Assembly (NCBI RefSeq): GCF_022664535.1
Contig: NZ_JAKUJY010000005.1
Coordinates: 1 to 64,000 of the forward strand
Direction: 5' to 3'
Length of the DNA stretch: 64,000 nucleotides
Source of the DNA: Sphingobium trunci
Lineage (GTDB): Bacteria; Pseudomonadota; Alphaproteobacteria; Sphingomonadales; Sphingomonadaceae
Numbering within the stretch: the first letter of the stretch is position 1; each line of letters starts with the position of its first letter. This document shows positions 1 to 15,384 of this stretch, one piece after another. Under the pieces are notes generated by a model that was given only the letters and a program-made list of their open reading frames with translations, was not told the origin of the DNA and ran no database searches. A program made the translations under genes and the position numbers.

Positions 1-96
1 CACAGGCTGGGCAACGGGGCTTCCATCAGCGCCACCGGTGGGCTGACCCCGGCACCGGACGTCAACTGTGTGAAGGATTGCCCGCCTGCCCGCTAG
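1..96 (+). CDS. C-terminal end of an unidentified protein (partial)
   Basis: An open frame enters from the left edge and ends at a TAG stop at 94-96. Its last 31 residues are Gly/Pro rich and contain two Cys (NCVKDC near the end). No family can be recognised from so short a piece. Because the next two genes look prophage-derived, it may belong to the same element. The frame is inferred only from being open and ending cleanly, so it could be spurious. Confidence 0.35.
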   Translation, partial: HRLGNGASISATGGLTPAPDVNCVKDCPPAR

Positions 97-315
97 GCCT
101 CGCTGCTGCGGGTCTACGGCATCGGGCGCAAAAGTGGGAACCGGCTTTGCGCTTGAAAGGACGCGAAAACAAAAAACCTGCCGTCGATCTGTTGCATGTC
201 GGCGGGCCGTCGCGCCCAAGGCCTTAGCCGTCAGTAGCGAGAACCTCAAAAATCAGATCCATAGACGCAACCGGCCGGGAATGCAGCCGCGGCTGCGCGT
301 TCAGCCGGGCGTGGG
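97..315. other. Non-coding stretch, nothing recognised
   Basis: About 220 bases between the partial gene and the small minus-strand gene. I see no convincing gene, repeat or RNA. A plus-strand frame crosses it, but its Arg-rich translation has no ribosome binding site and overlaps the better minus-strand gene. Confidence 0.4.
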
Positions 316-588
316 CTACATTCCAGCCGGGCTAAGCGTCCTTCGGATCGGCTCGCACGCCTCTATCCAGTTCACCGCTATGGCTTCGGCACCGGTGCGG
401 ATGCCCTCCACGATGACGTTGGTTTGCAGGAGATGGCCGACATTCTTCAACAGGCCGATTTCCCAAAGCGCGCCATTGCGCGCCTGGACGTAGAGGCTGA
501 CCGCTCCAGCGACCAGGACGCCCTCCAGACGGAAATATGAACCGATATTCATGTGCACCAGATAGGCCGATTTCGATGACAGCGCCAT
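316..588 (-). CDS. Small hypothetical protein, 90 aa
   Basis: The function is unknown. The translation is balanced and mildly hydrophobic (for example FRLEGVLVAGAVSLYVQARN) with no signal peptide, so it looks like a small folded beta-rich domain. A GGGAAG ribosome binding site lies about 6 bases before the ATG. The plus-strand frame over the same bases has a composition typical of an antisense shadow, which favours this strand. It sits 100 bp from another small minus-strand gene that resembles phage proteins, so it may be cargo of the same element. Confidence 0.5.
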   Translation of the reverse strand: MALSSKSAYLVHMNIGSYFRLEGVLVAGAVSLYVQARNGALWEIGLLKNVGHLLQTNVIVEGIRTGAEAIAVNWIEACEPIRRTLSPAGM

Positions 589-687
589 GACGGCTTCCCT
601 GGCGCGTGCAAATAAACGGATGGGGCGATTATTGTCTGCCCAGCCTGGGCGCCGGCATAAAATTGCGCCGGTTTGAAGAGAGCCCTG

Positions 688-984
688 TTATCGCCCGCGC
701 CGCTGGACAATCCATGCAAGCAGGCATGTGGTTACAACCGGCCCGATCCAGTCCACCCATTGATCCAGCTTGGGCCAGACCCGGATATCGAGCGGGCCCC
801 ACCAGGGCATGTTGGCGCGCAGACCTCCGCCGAAGCGCTCTATCCAGCGATATTCGGCTTGGGCAATCTCGCGGCCGACAAAGTAGGCTGAAGGCAGCGC
901 AGCCCCGAGCCACCAGTTTCGCGTAAGCCGACCGACGATCGCCTGGGCCGCCAGTGCGGCGATGGTGTGGTCCAACAAGCTCAT
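688..984 (-). CDS. Small membrane protein of phage type, 98 aa
   Basis: The translation has an amphipathic N-terminus (about residues 5-40), a central EYRWIERFGGG and NMPWWGP region, and a C-terminal hydrophobic segment (about 78-94) ending in QRRGR. From memory, proteins with this YRWIE...NMPWW arrangement occur among late genes of alphaproteobacterial prophages near lysis modules; I could not check this by search. A holin-like or lysis-accessory role is possible but not shown. The start is ATG at 984 with a weak AGGTTGG site upstream. Its position left of the 3' end of tRNA-Gln fits an integrated element. Confidence 0.5.
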   Translation of the reverse strand: MSLLDHTIAALAAQAIVGRLTRNWWLGAALPSAYFVGREIAQAEYRWIERFGGGLRANMPWWGPLDIRVWPKLDQWVDWIGPVVTTCLLAWIVQRRGR

Positions 985-1343
985 GCAATGCCAACCTATA
1001 GCCGTCGTTTAGGCTCCACGCAAAGTGGATGAATGGTCCGCGGCCTGGAGGAGATCAAATGGCGGTGCCGGCGCTTCTGGTTGCCGGTCGGTCAATGCAG
1101 CGCCAGGGCAGGGCATGCAACTGGAATACATGAAGACCCGCGAAGATAGCGACGAGGAGGGCGAGGGATAGGGGACTGTCCATCCGGTCCTTTTGCATGT
1201 TGCATCCATGTTGCATGGAGCCGCCGGGAACGTCCGGAAATCAGCGGACAAGGGCGAATTGCGCAGGTTCCCATTGCAACACGGGATTGCGGGCCGGGCA
1301 GACGATCGGTTCCGCGAAGTTGCCGGTTTTCCTTGGGAAAGTC
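985..1343. other. Intergenic region between phage-like gene and tRNA-Gln
   Basis: About 360 bases without a supportable gene. Minus-strand frames here have shadow-like composition and run across the tRNA gene. The only structure seen is a 10-base direct repeat, CATGTTGCAT, at 1196-1205 and 1207-1216 (period 11). It overlaps the small palindrome CCATG-TTG-CATGG. Confidence 0.4.
1196..1216. repeat. Tandem 10-base repeat, possible protein-binding site
   Basis: CATGTTGCAT occurs twice with an 11-base period, and the second copy lies inside a 13-base palindrome (CCATG TTG CATGG). One-turn spacing is typical of tandem operator half-sites, but no regulator gene is adjacent. It may be chance. Confidence 0.3.
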
Positions 1344-1417
1344 TGGATGCCCGACAAGGATTCGAACCTTGATTGACGGAGTCAGAGTCCGCTCTCTTAC
1401 CATTAGAGGATCGGGCA
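1344..1417 (-). tRNA. tRNA-Gln (anticodon CUG)
   Basis: The minus strand folds as a complete tRNA. The acceptor stem is TGCCCGA/TCGGGCA with discriminator U and an encoded CCA. The D arm is CTCT/AGAG around a GG-containing loop. The seven-base anticodon loop CTCTGAC carries CTG after U33, and the T arm contains GTTCGAATC. Anticodon CUG reads CAG (glutamine). Its 3' end points left towards the small phage-like genes, which is the usual arrangement when a tRNA gene is an integration site. It lies downstream of the rpoC terminator, so it probably has its own promoter. Confidence 0.95.
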
Positions 1418-1538
1418 TCAGGGCGAACCAGTGGCTCACCGGAGACGCGCAGATAGGCGGGGTTTTCGGATTGGTCAAGAGGATTGCGACAGGATTTGCG
1501 CCAGAAATTTCGCGAAAAATGCCGCAGCAGAAAGAGAA

Positions 1539-1573
1539 AGCCCGCCGGAACAAGCTGTCGCTTCCGGCGGGCT
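1539..1573 (-). terminator. Rho-independent terminator of rpoBC
   Basis: A perfect 12-bp GC-rich stem (AGCCCGCCGGAA paired with TTCCGGCGGGCT) encloses an 11-base loop. On the minus strand it is followed by CTTTCTCTTTCT, a U-rich tail. It lies 80 bases after the rpoC stop and before tRNA-Gln. Confidence 0.85.
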
Positions 1574-1604
1574 CTTCATCGATCCCCGGAGGGACGAAAG
1601 GCTG

Positions 1605-1637
1605 GGGAGCCGCTTCCCGACATAGGAAGCGGCTCCC
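1605..1637 (+). terminator. Second strong hairpin after rpoC, T-rich on the plus side
   Basis: GGGAGCCGCTTCC pairs perfectly (13 bp) with GGAAGCGGCTCCC over a 7-base loop. On the plus strand it is followed by TTATTTTC, so it could stop transcription heading into rpoC antisense. For the minus-strand message it would be the first of two hairpins after the rpoC stop. Confidence 0.6.
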
Positions 1638-1652
1638 TTATTTTCAAAGCGC

Positions 1653-5909
<4,257 letters not shown>

Positions 5910-5991
5910 AATTCACGTCCCTCTAGAGGGTAAAATTTTCCGGGCGAAGAAAGGGGAGGGGGCGCCGCCGACCGGCAGCGCCCGGCAACCC

Positions 5992-10155
<4,164 letters not shown>

Positions 10156-10563
10156 TGCGTATCCTGCCTGTTTCGTTCGTCGCATTTTTTCGCATCGCAG
10201 CGAAAATTCAGCCCGACATGGCCGCTTCCGGGGGTGATTCGCCCCTTAGCCGCCACGCAAAAAAGTGCGGGCCGGGACTGTCCGATCCGCACTGTCAGCG
10301 TCTTGTAACCCGCCGTTTTCGCCCAATCCCGCCGGCTTCGCGCGCTAATCGAAGCCGATCCCCGAGCGATCCGGGGGACGATCCTCACAGCGCCGGGAAG
10401 CAGTGCGTGGACCGGATTTGAACTGCCCATATAGGACCGCCCCGTCCTTTTGTGAAGGGGGAAGGCGATTTTGCGTCCTCGACCTACGCTGGTTGATGCA
10501 GGGTGCCGTTCTTGTACAGAGATGGAATGATTCTCCACCCGTTCAACCCCTTGGCCTGATCCG
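10156..10563. other. Divergent intergenic region with rpoB promoter and structured leader
   Basis: About 400 bases between rpoB and a TonB receptor. It contains a candidate rpoB promoter and, inside the predicted rpoB leader, two adjacent hairpins: GGCTTCG/CGAAGCC at 10334-10356 and CCCCG/CGGGG at 10360-10376. No ribosomal protein gene remnant is seen. No clear promoter could be assigned for the receptor. Confidence 0.6.
10428..10456 (-). promoter_or_regulatory. Candidate sigma-70 promoter of rpoBC
   Basis: On the minus strand TTCACA (five of six bases of the -35 consensus) is separated by exactly 17 bases from TATATG (four of six of the -10). The start point would be near 10421, giving a leader of about 265 nt. 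This is a visual match only. Confidence 0.5.
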
Positions 10564-12897
10564 GTGGCTGATGTGAAAAGGCGGCCGCTCCTGTGCGCCA
10601 CGTCTTTTGCGCTGTCTACCGCCGGGGTGCCGGCCCAGGGTCAGGAGGATTGGCGGGCGCGAGAGGCTGCCGAGGCGAGCCTGTCGGAGGAGGAAGAGGC
10701 CGTCATCGTCACGGCTCGCCGCGTTCCCGAACAGGAGAATGGCGTCCCGATCAGCATGGTGCGGCTCGGCAGCAAGCATCTGGAGCGCAGCGGTGCCGGC
10801 ACGCTGGCGGATATCGCCGGATCGGTGCCCAATCTGACGGTTCCGACCGTCGGCGCCTTCGGGGCGCAGCAGCCTACCATAAGGGGCGTCTTCTCGAATA
10901 TCGGCGCGTCCACCGTGGGCATCTATGTCGACGATGTGCCAGTGCAGATCCGCTCGCTGGAGGTGGCGGGCAATCCCGATCTGCGCAGCTTCGACCTGGA
11001 ACGGGTGGAGGTGCTGCGCGGCCCGCAGGGAAGCCTGTTCGGCGCCAACAGCATGGGTGGCACCATTCGCTATCTGACCCGGCAGCCGGAACTGTCCGGC
11101 ATGGATGCGGAGGTGAGCGGCGAACTGGCGGCGGTGAAGGGCGGCGGCCTCACGCGGGAAATAAGGGGGGCATGGGGTGGCGCGCTGGTCCCGGACCGGA
11201 TCGGGGTGCGGGCGAGCGGCTATTATCGCCGGGACGCCGGGGTCGTCGATCGTCTCGATCCGGCCGGCGGCGCGGAGGTTCAGGACAATATCGACCCTGT
11301 CGCGACCCTTGGTGTGCGGCTCGCGGTGAAGGCGGCGCTGGGCGAGCGGCTGGAACTGACCCCTGCGCTTTTCTATCAAAGGACCCGGCGGGCCGATCTG
11401 CCCTTCTACGAATCCACCCTCGGTCCATTCCGCCAGTCCGCCAGCGTGCGCCAGCCGGGCCGCGACCGGCTCGTCCTGCCCAGCCTGACCGCGCGGCTGG
11501 ACCTGGGTGGCGCGACGCTGACCAGCGTCACTGCCTGGCTTGACCGGGACAACAGACAGATCGTCGATTATTCCGGCTTTTTCGGGGAGATCGTGCTGGG
11601 CGGCGCCGTGCCCGGCATCCGCACGCCGGGCGGCAGCTACAGCCGCACCACCGTTGCCCAGCGCAATTTCACCCAGGAAATCCGCATCGCCTCGAACGAT
11701 CCGCAGGCACCGGTGCGCTGGCTGATCGGCGGTTTTTATCGCCGGTCGCGCATCGTCATGGCACAGCGGGTGGTGGAGCCGGGGGTCGAGCAACTGGCGC
11801 AGGCGCAACTGGGGCTGTCGATCGAGGATATTTTCGGCCTGCCGCTGCTGCCCGGCGGGCAGAGCTATCATAGCCGGCAGCAGATCGGCGAACGCACCCT
11901 GGCCGGTTTCGGCCAGGCGAGCTGGGCGTTCGCGCCGCGCTGGGAAGCGACGGCGGGGCTGCGCGTCTCCTACAATCCCCTGAGCTTTCGCCTGACGTCG
12001 GAAGGACCGTTAGCCGGGGGCAGCAACGCCATTGGCCCCCGGCGCCAAAGCGGGACGCCCGTCACCCCCTATGCCAGCCTGTCCTGGCACCCGTCCGGCG
12101 AAAGCCTTGTCTACCTCAGCGCAGGCAAGGGGTTCCGCAGCGGCGGCACCAATGGCGCTGTGCCCGCCAGCAGTTGCGCCGCCGACCTGTCGGCGCTGGG
12201 CCGCACGAAGGCGCCGGACAGCTATGCGCCGGATTCGCTCTGGAGCTATGAGGCCGGGGCAAAGGCGGGGGGGCGGGCATGGAACCTGTCGCTCGCGGCC
12301 TTCCGCATCGACTGGCGCCATATCCAGCAGTCCATCACCCTGCCCAATTGCGGCTTTTCCTATATCGACAATCTGGGCGCCGCCCGCAATCAGGGGATGG
12401 AACTGGCCGTGCAGGCAAGGCCGGTGCCGCCGCTGACCCTCGATCTTTCGCTGGGCTTTATCGATGCGCGTTTCCGACGGAATGTCGGGCTGCCCCGCGC
12501 GGATGGGACGGGCAGCATCGTCGCGGTGGGGGACCGGGTGCCCTATGTGCCCCGCTGGTCGGGAACGCTGTCGGCGGAATATGGCTTTGCCTGGCGCGGG
12601 CTGGATGGCTTCATACGGTCCGAATGGCAGCATGCAGGGCGCTATCGCCGCGCACCCTCGCGCCAGTCCGTGGCCTATGACCCGCGCGTCTATGCAGGGG
12701 AGGGGAGCGACATCCTCTTCCTGCGCGTCGGCGCGGGCCGGGATGGCTGGCAGCTTTCCGTCTTCGCCGACAATCTGCTGGACAGCCGCGCGGTGCTGTA
12801 TCGCAATGCGGATCTGGTGCCGGTGACGGGGTCGCCGCTGAGGGAAATGGCACAGCGGCCACGCACCATAGGCCTGTCAGCCCGTTTGAGCCTTTGA
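10564..12897 (+). CDS. TonB-dependent outer-membrane receptor
   Basis: A 777-residue TonB-dependent receptor. After a short signal-like N-terminus ending near AQG comes the TonB-box-like stretch EEAVIVTARR. The plug domain follows (IAGSVPNLTVPT, IRGVFSN, DDVPVQ, LRGPQGSLFG), then a 22-strand type barrel ending in the aromatic-poor LSARLSL. The start is GTG at 10564; GTG at 10573 is an alternative. It converges on an MFS transporter and overlaps its 3' end by 21 bp, with a LuxR-type regulator beyond. That layout suggests outer- and inner-membrane steps for the same compound. The substrate is unknown. No iron box like those at the siderophore receptors was seen, and the plug type is the general sphingomonad kind, so iron is not implied. 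Confidence 0.88.
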   Translation: MADVKRRPLLCATSFALSTAGVPAQGQEDWRAREAAEASLSEEEEAVIVTARRVPEQENGVPISMVRLGSKHLERSGAGTLADIAGSVPNLTVPTVGAFGAQQPTIRGVFSNIGASTVGIYVDDVPVQIRSLEVAGNPDLRSFDLERVEVLRGPQGSLFGANSMGGTIRYLTRQPELSGMDAEVSGELAAVKGGGLTREIRGAWGGALVPDRIGVRASGYYRRDAGVVDRLDPAGGAEVQDNIDPVATLGVRLAVKAALGERLELTPALFYQRTRRADLPFYESTLGPFRQSASVRQPGRDRLVLPSLTARLDLGGATLTSVTAWLDRDNRQIVDYSGFFGEIVLGGAVPGIRTPGGSYSRTTVAQRNFTQEIRIASNDPQAPVRWLIGGFYRRSRIVMAQRVVEPGVEQLAQAQLGLSIEDIFGLPLLPGGQSYHSRQQIGERTLAGFGQASWAFAPRWEATAGLRVSYNPLSFRLTSEGPLAGGSNAIGPRRQSGTPVTPYASLSWHPSGESLVYLSAGKGFRSGGTNGAVPASSCAADLSALGRTKAPDSYAPDSLWSYEAGAKAGGRAWNLSLAAFRIDWRHIQQSITLPNCGFSYIDNLGAARNQGMELAVQARPVPPLTLDLSLGFIDARFRRNVGLPRADGTGSIVAVGDRVPYVPRWSGTLSAEYGFAWRGLDGFIRSEWQHAGRYRRAPSRQSVAYDPRVYAGEGSDILFLRVGAGRDGWQLSVFADNLLDSRAVLYRNADLVPVTGSPLREMAQRPRTIGLSARLSL

Positions 12898-14079
12898 AGG
12901 GGCAGCCAGTGCGATGAGGGGCACCGCCGCCAGCGCCAGTCCCGCATAGACCAGCACCGGCAGCGTGTAGCCGCCGCTCATCTGGCGCATCTGGTCTGTC
13001 CAGACCGGCGCCAGCGCGCCCACCAGGCTGATGATCGCGGTGTTGAGGCCCAATGCCCGCGGGAAGGCATCGGGCGACACCGTGTCGGCAAGCAGCATCG
13101 ATCCCGACTGGCCCGGCAGGGCGCTGGCGACGCCCCATAGCAGGACGAACGCCGTCACGCCCGGCATCGCCATCGCCCGCACCCCGATCAGCGCGACCGT
13201 CCCCATCGCCAGCAGCAGCACGGCCGCGATCAGGCTGCGCCGCGCACCCAGCCGGTCGGCCACCATGCCGCCCAGCAACAAGGCGGGCAGGCCCAGCAGA
13301 TTGGCGCTGCTATAGGCGGCGACCGCGCGCGGCCGCGTCAAGCCCTGCGCCATCAGCGCGTCGACGGCGCCGAGCAGAACGCCGTTGATCGCCAGTTGCA
13401 GCAAGGTCATGGCAAGGACGAACCGGCAGAAGCGCGCGCTGCATAGTGCCGCCCAGGGCGAGCTGGCATGACTGGCTTCCCCCCTGATCCGTCCGCCGGG
13501 AACCAGCAGCACCAGCAATGGACAGGTCAGCGCGATGACCGTCGCCCCCAGCAACAGGGCCGTGCGCCAGCCATGATGGTCGATGGCCGCTCCGGCAAAG
13601 GGCGGTACGACCGCACCTGCCGCCACGGCGGCGCCGAGAAACAGCGCCAGCGCCAGCCCCCTCCGCGCGTTGTGCAGGGACGTGATGATGGCGATGCCGG
13701 GCACGATGGTGGATGCGCCGACGCCTGCACCGGTCACTGCCATGGCCGCGGCCAGCCAGACGAGATCCCGTGCAACGAAAGCCAGGGCGAAACCGGCGGC
13801 GCTCAGGATGATGCCGGCAAGCAGGACCGGCCGCGCGCCGATCCGGTCCAGCGCCCAGCCGACGGGCAGGTTGGCGATGCTCATCGCCAGCAGGAAAGCC
13901 GTCGCGGCGCTGCCCGCCTGTCCGCCGAGATCCGCCGCCATTGCGGGCAGCACAACGCCCAGCGACATCAGGGTCGTGCCCTGGATCAACAGGGTCATGG
14001 CCGACAGGGCCGCCACCGGCAGCCAGCGCGCATGATCCTGATGCTGGACGATGGGAAGGGGTGGGGGAAGGCGGCTCAC
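12877..14079 (-). CDS. Major facilitator superfamily transporter
   Basis: A 400-residue inner-membrane protein with about 12 hydrophobic segments. The MFS loop 2-3 signature appears as GWALDRIGARPVLLAG, with a second copy-like motif in the C-terminal half (GGMVADRLGARRSLI). The substrate cannot be told from sequence; its shape resembles cyanate/nitroimidazole-type and aromatic-acid MFS carriers. The start ATG at 14079 faces a LuxR-type regulator across a 211-bp divergent gap that contains a long inverted repeat. Its 3' end overlaps that of the convergent TonB receptor. Control by the divergent regulator is an inference from position. Confidence 0.87.
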   Translation of the reverse strand: MSRLPPPLPIVQHQDHARWLPVAALSAMTLLIQGTTLMSLGVVLPAMAADLGGQAGSAATAFLLAMSIANLPVGWALDRIGARPVLLAGIILSAAGFALAFVARDLVWLAAAMAVTGAGVGASTIVPGIAIITSLHNARRGLALALFLGAAVAAGAVVPPFAGAAIDHHGWRTALLLGATVIALTCPLLVLLVPGGRIRGEASHASSPWAALCSARFCRFVLAMTLLQLAINGVLLGAVDALMAQGLTRPRAVAAYSSANLLGLPALLLGGMVADRLGARRSLIAAVLLLAMGTVALIGVRAMAMPGVTAFVLLWGVASALPGQSGSMLLADTVSPDAFPRALGLNTAIISLVGALAPVWTDQMRQMSGGYTLPVLVYAGLALAAVPLIALAAPSKAQTG

Positions 14080-14100
14080 GGCAATTGCCTATCTGTTAAG

Positions 14101-14155
14101 AGGCTGTTTGGAAATGCGCGCTGGACGCCTCTGGCGCGGCATTACCAAACAGCCT
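14101..14155. repeat. Long inverted repeat between MFS gene and LuxR-type regulator
   Basis: AGGCTGTTTGGAAATGC at 14101-14117 pairs with GCATTACCAAACAGCCT at 14139-14155, with one mismatch in 17. The 21-base spacer contains further GCGC/GCGC pairing. It lies 22 bases upstream of the MFS start. It could be an operator, an RNA hairpin in the MFS leader, or a small non-coding mobile remnant. No flanking target duplication was seen. Confidence 0.6.
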
Positions 14156-14290
14156 CCAGGCCGCGACAATGGAATGGGGCAATGTCGGCTTTGTGCAATG
14201 CAACACAAAAACTCTGTGCTTAATCTCGATAAATTGACTTTCGGGTGCTTCCCTGTTCGAGTCGGTTTGGGGGCAGATTGGGGTGGAGCC

Positions 14291-15382
14291 GTGATACGCA
14301 CGGAAGAAATTTACGATGCCGCGACCGACGATGCGGCCTTTGCCCGGCTGGCAGCGACGCTGGCCGAAGCGGTCGGGGCGCGATCGGGCGTGCTCCATTG
14401 GGGCTTTTCCCCGGATCATGTCGCGGAGATTTCCTACTCCGGCTATTTTTCCGACGCGCAGATGGCCGTCTATGACGACGAATTTCAGGCGGACGATATC
14501 TGGGGCGCCGCGCTGGACCGGTTGGCGACGGTCAATCGCCTGCTGGACATCGAGGCCATCGTGCCCGATCGCGCCTATGAGGGCAGCCGCATCTACAATG
14601 AATGGATCCGGCCCATGGGCGACGACACCTTCCGCTGTATAGGGGGCGTCATCCAGAAGGACGGCACGACCGGCCATATCGGGCTGCATCGCGGACGCAC
14701 GCAAAAGCCCTTCAGCAGGCAGGAAGTGGAGGCGATGCAGGACAGCATGGGCCATATCGGCCGCATGTTCGCGATCCGCAGCAAGCTCGACCGCGCAAAC
14801 CAGCATGGCCGTTCCTTGCAGGCCGCGCTCGACATGGTGGGACATGCCGTCTTCATCCTCAGTCCCAACGGCACGTTGATCGACGGCAACAGGGCGGCCG
14901 ACGCGATGCTGCGGCGGGGCGACGCGCTGACCCTGCGCCAGCGGCGGGTGTCGGCCCGCGATCCGCGCGATGACGAGGCGTTTCAGGCCGCCTTGCGGGC
15001 GGCTTCGGCGCGGCAGGGCACGCAGGCGAGCGCGATCTTCGTCCATCGCGGATTGGAGCCGCCCTACATGCTGTCCATCGCTTCCGTCCGGGTGGGAATG
15101 GACCGGCAGATCGTCGCCATCGCCACCGATCCGGCGGACCAGGATGTCAGCCTCTCCAGCCGCATCCGGGCGCTCTACGGCCTGACCCGCGCGGAGGCGG
15201 AGGTGGCACAGGCGCTTTGCACCGGGCGCGGGCTGGAGGAATTGTCGGCCGAGCGCGGCGTGGCGCTCAATACCATCCGCACGCAGATCAAGAATATCTA
15301 TGTGAAGATGGATTGCAGCCGCCAGTCCGAACTGGTCGCGCGCATCGGCGCCTTGCCGCGCCTCAGTCCCCTGGAGGAATAA
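14291..15382 (+). CDS. LuxR-type helix-turn-helix transcriptional regulator
   Basis: A 363-residue regulator. The last 65 residues form a LuxR/GerE DNA-binding domain (LTRAEAEVAQALCTGRGLEE, then NTIRTQIKNIYVKM with the usual recognition helix). The first 230 or so residues form a PAS/GAF-like sensory region of no clear ligand class. No receiver Asp pocket or acyl-homoserine-lactone motif is seen. The chosen start is GTG at 14291, preceded by GGTGGAG. The frame stays open further upstream, but that part has non-coding composition and covers the inverted repeat. It is divergent from the MFS gene and probably controls it and perhaps the nearby TonB receptor. Its stop is 2 bases from the convergent hydrolase stop. 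Confidence 0.87.
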   Translation: MIRTEEIYDAATDDAAFARLAATLAEAVGARSGVLHWGFSPDHVAEISYSGYFSDAQMAVYDDEFQADDIWGAALDRLATVNRLLDIEAIVPDRAYEGSRIYNEWIRPMGDDTFRCIGGVIQKDGTTGHIGLHRGRTQKPFSRQEVEAMQDSMGHIGRMFAIRSKLDRANQHGRSLQAALDMVGHAVFILSPNGTLIDGNRAADAMLRRGDALTLRQRRVSARDPRDDEAFQAALRAASARQGTQASAIFVHRGLEPPYMLSIASVRVGMDRQIVAIATDPADQDVSLSSRIRALYGLTRAEAEVAQALCTGRGLEELSAERGVALNTIRTQIKNIYVKMDCSRQSELVARIGALPRLSPLEE

Positions 15383-15384
15383 TC

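Noticed and set aside
10409-10440. tRNA-like stretch (a TTCAAAT loop on the minus strand upstream of rpoB)
   Set aside because: The flanking bases do not form a T stem, and no acceptor or anticodon arm can be drawn.
14101-14155. The inverted repeat as the ends of an insertion sequence
   Set aside because: The arms are only 21 bases apart, with no room for a transposase, and no target duplication is visible.
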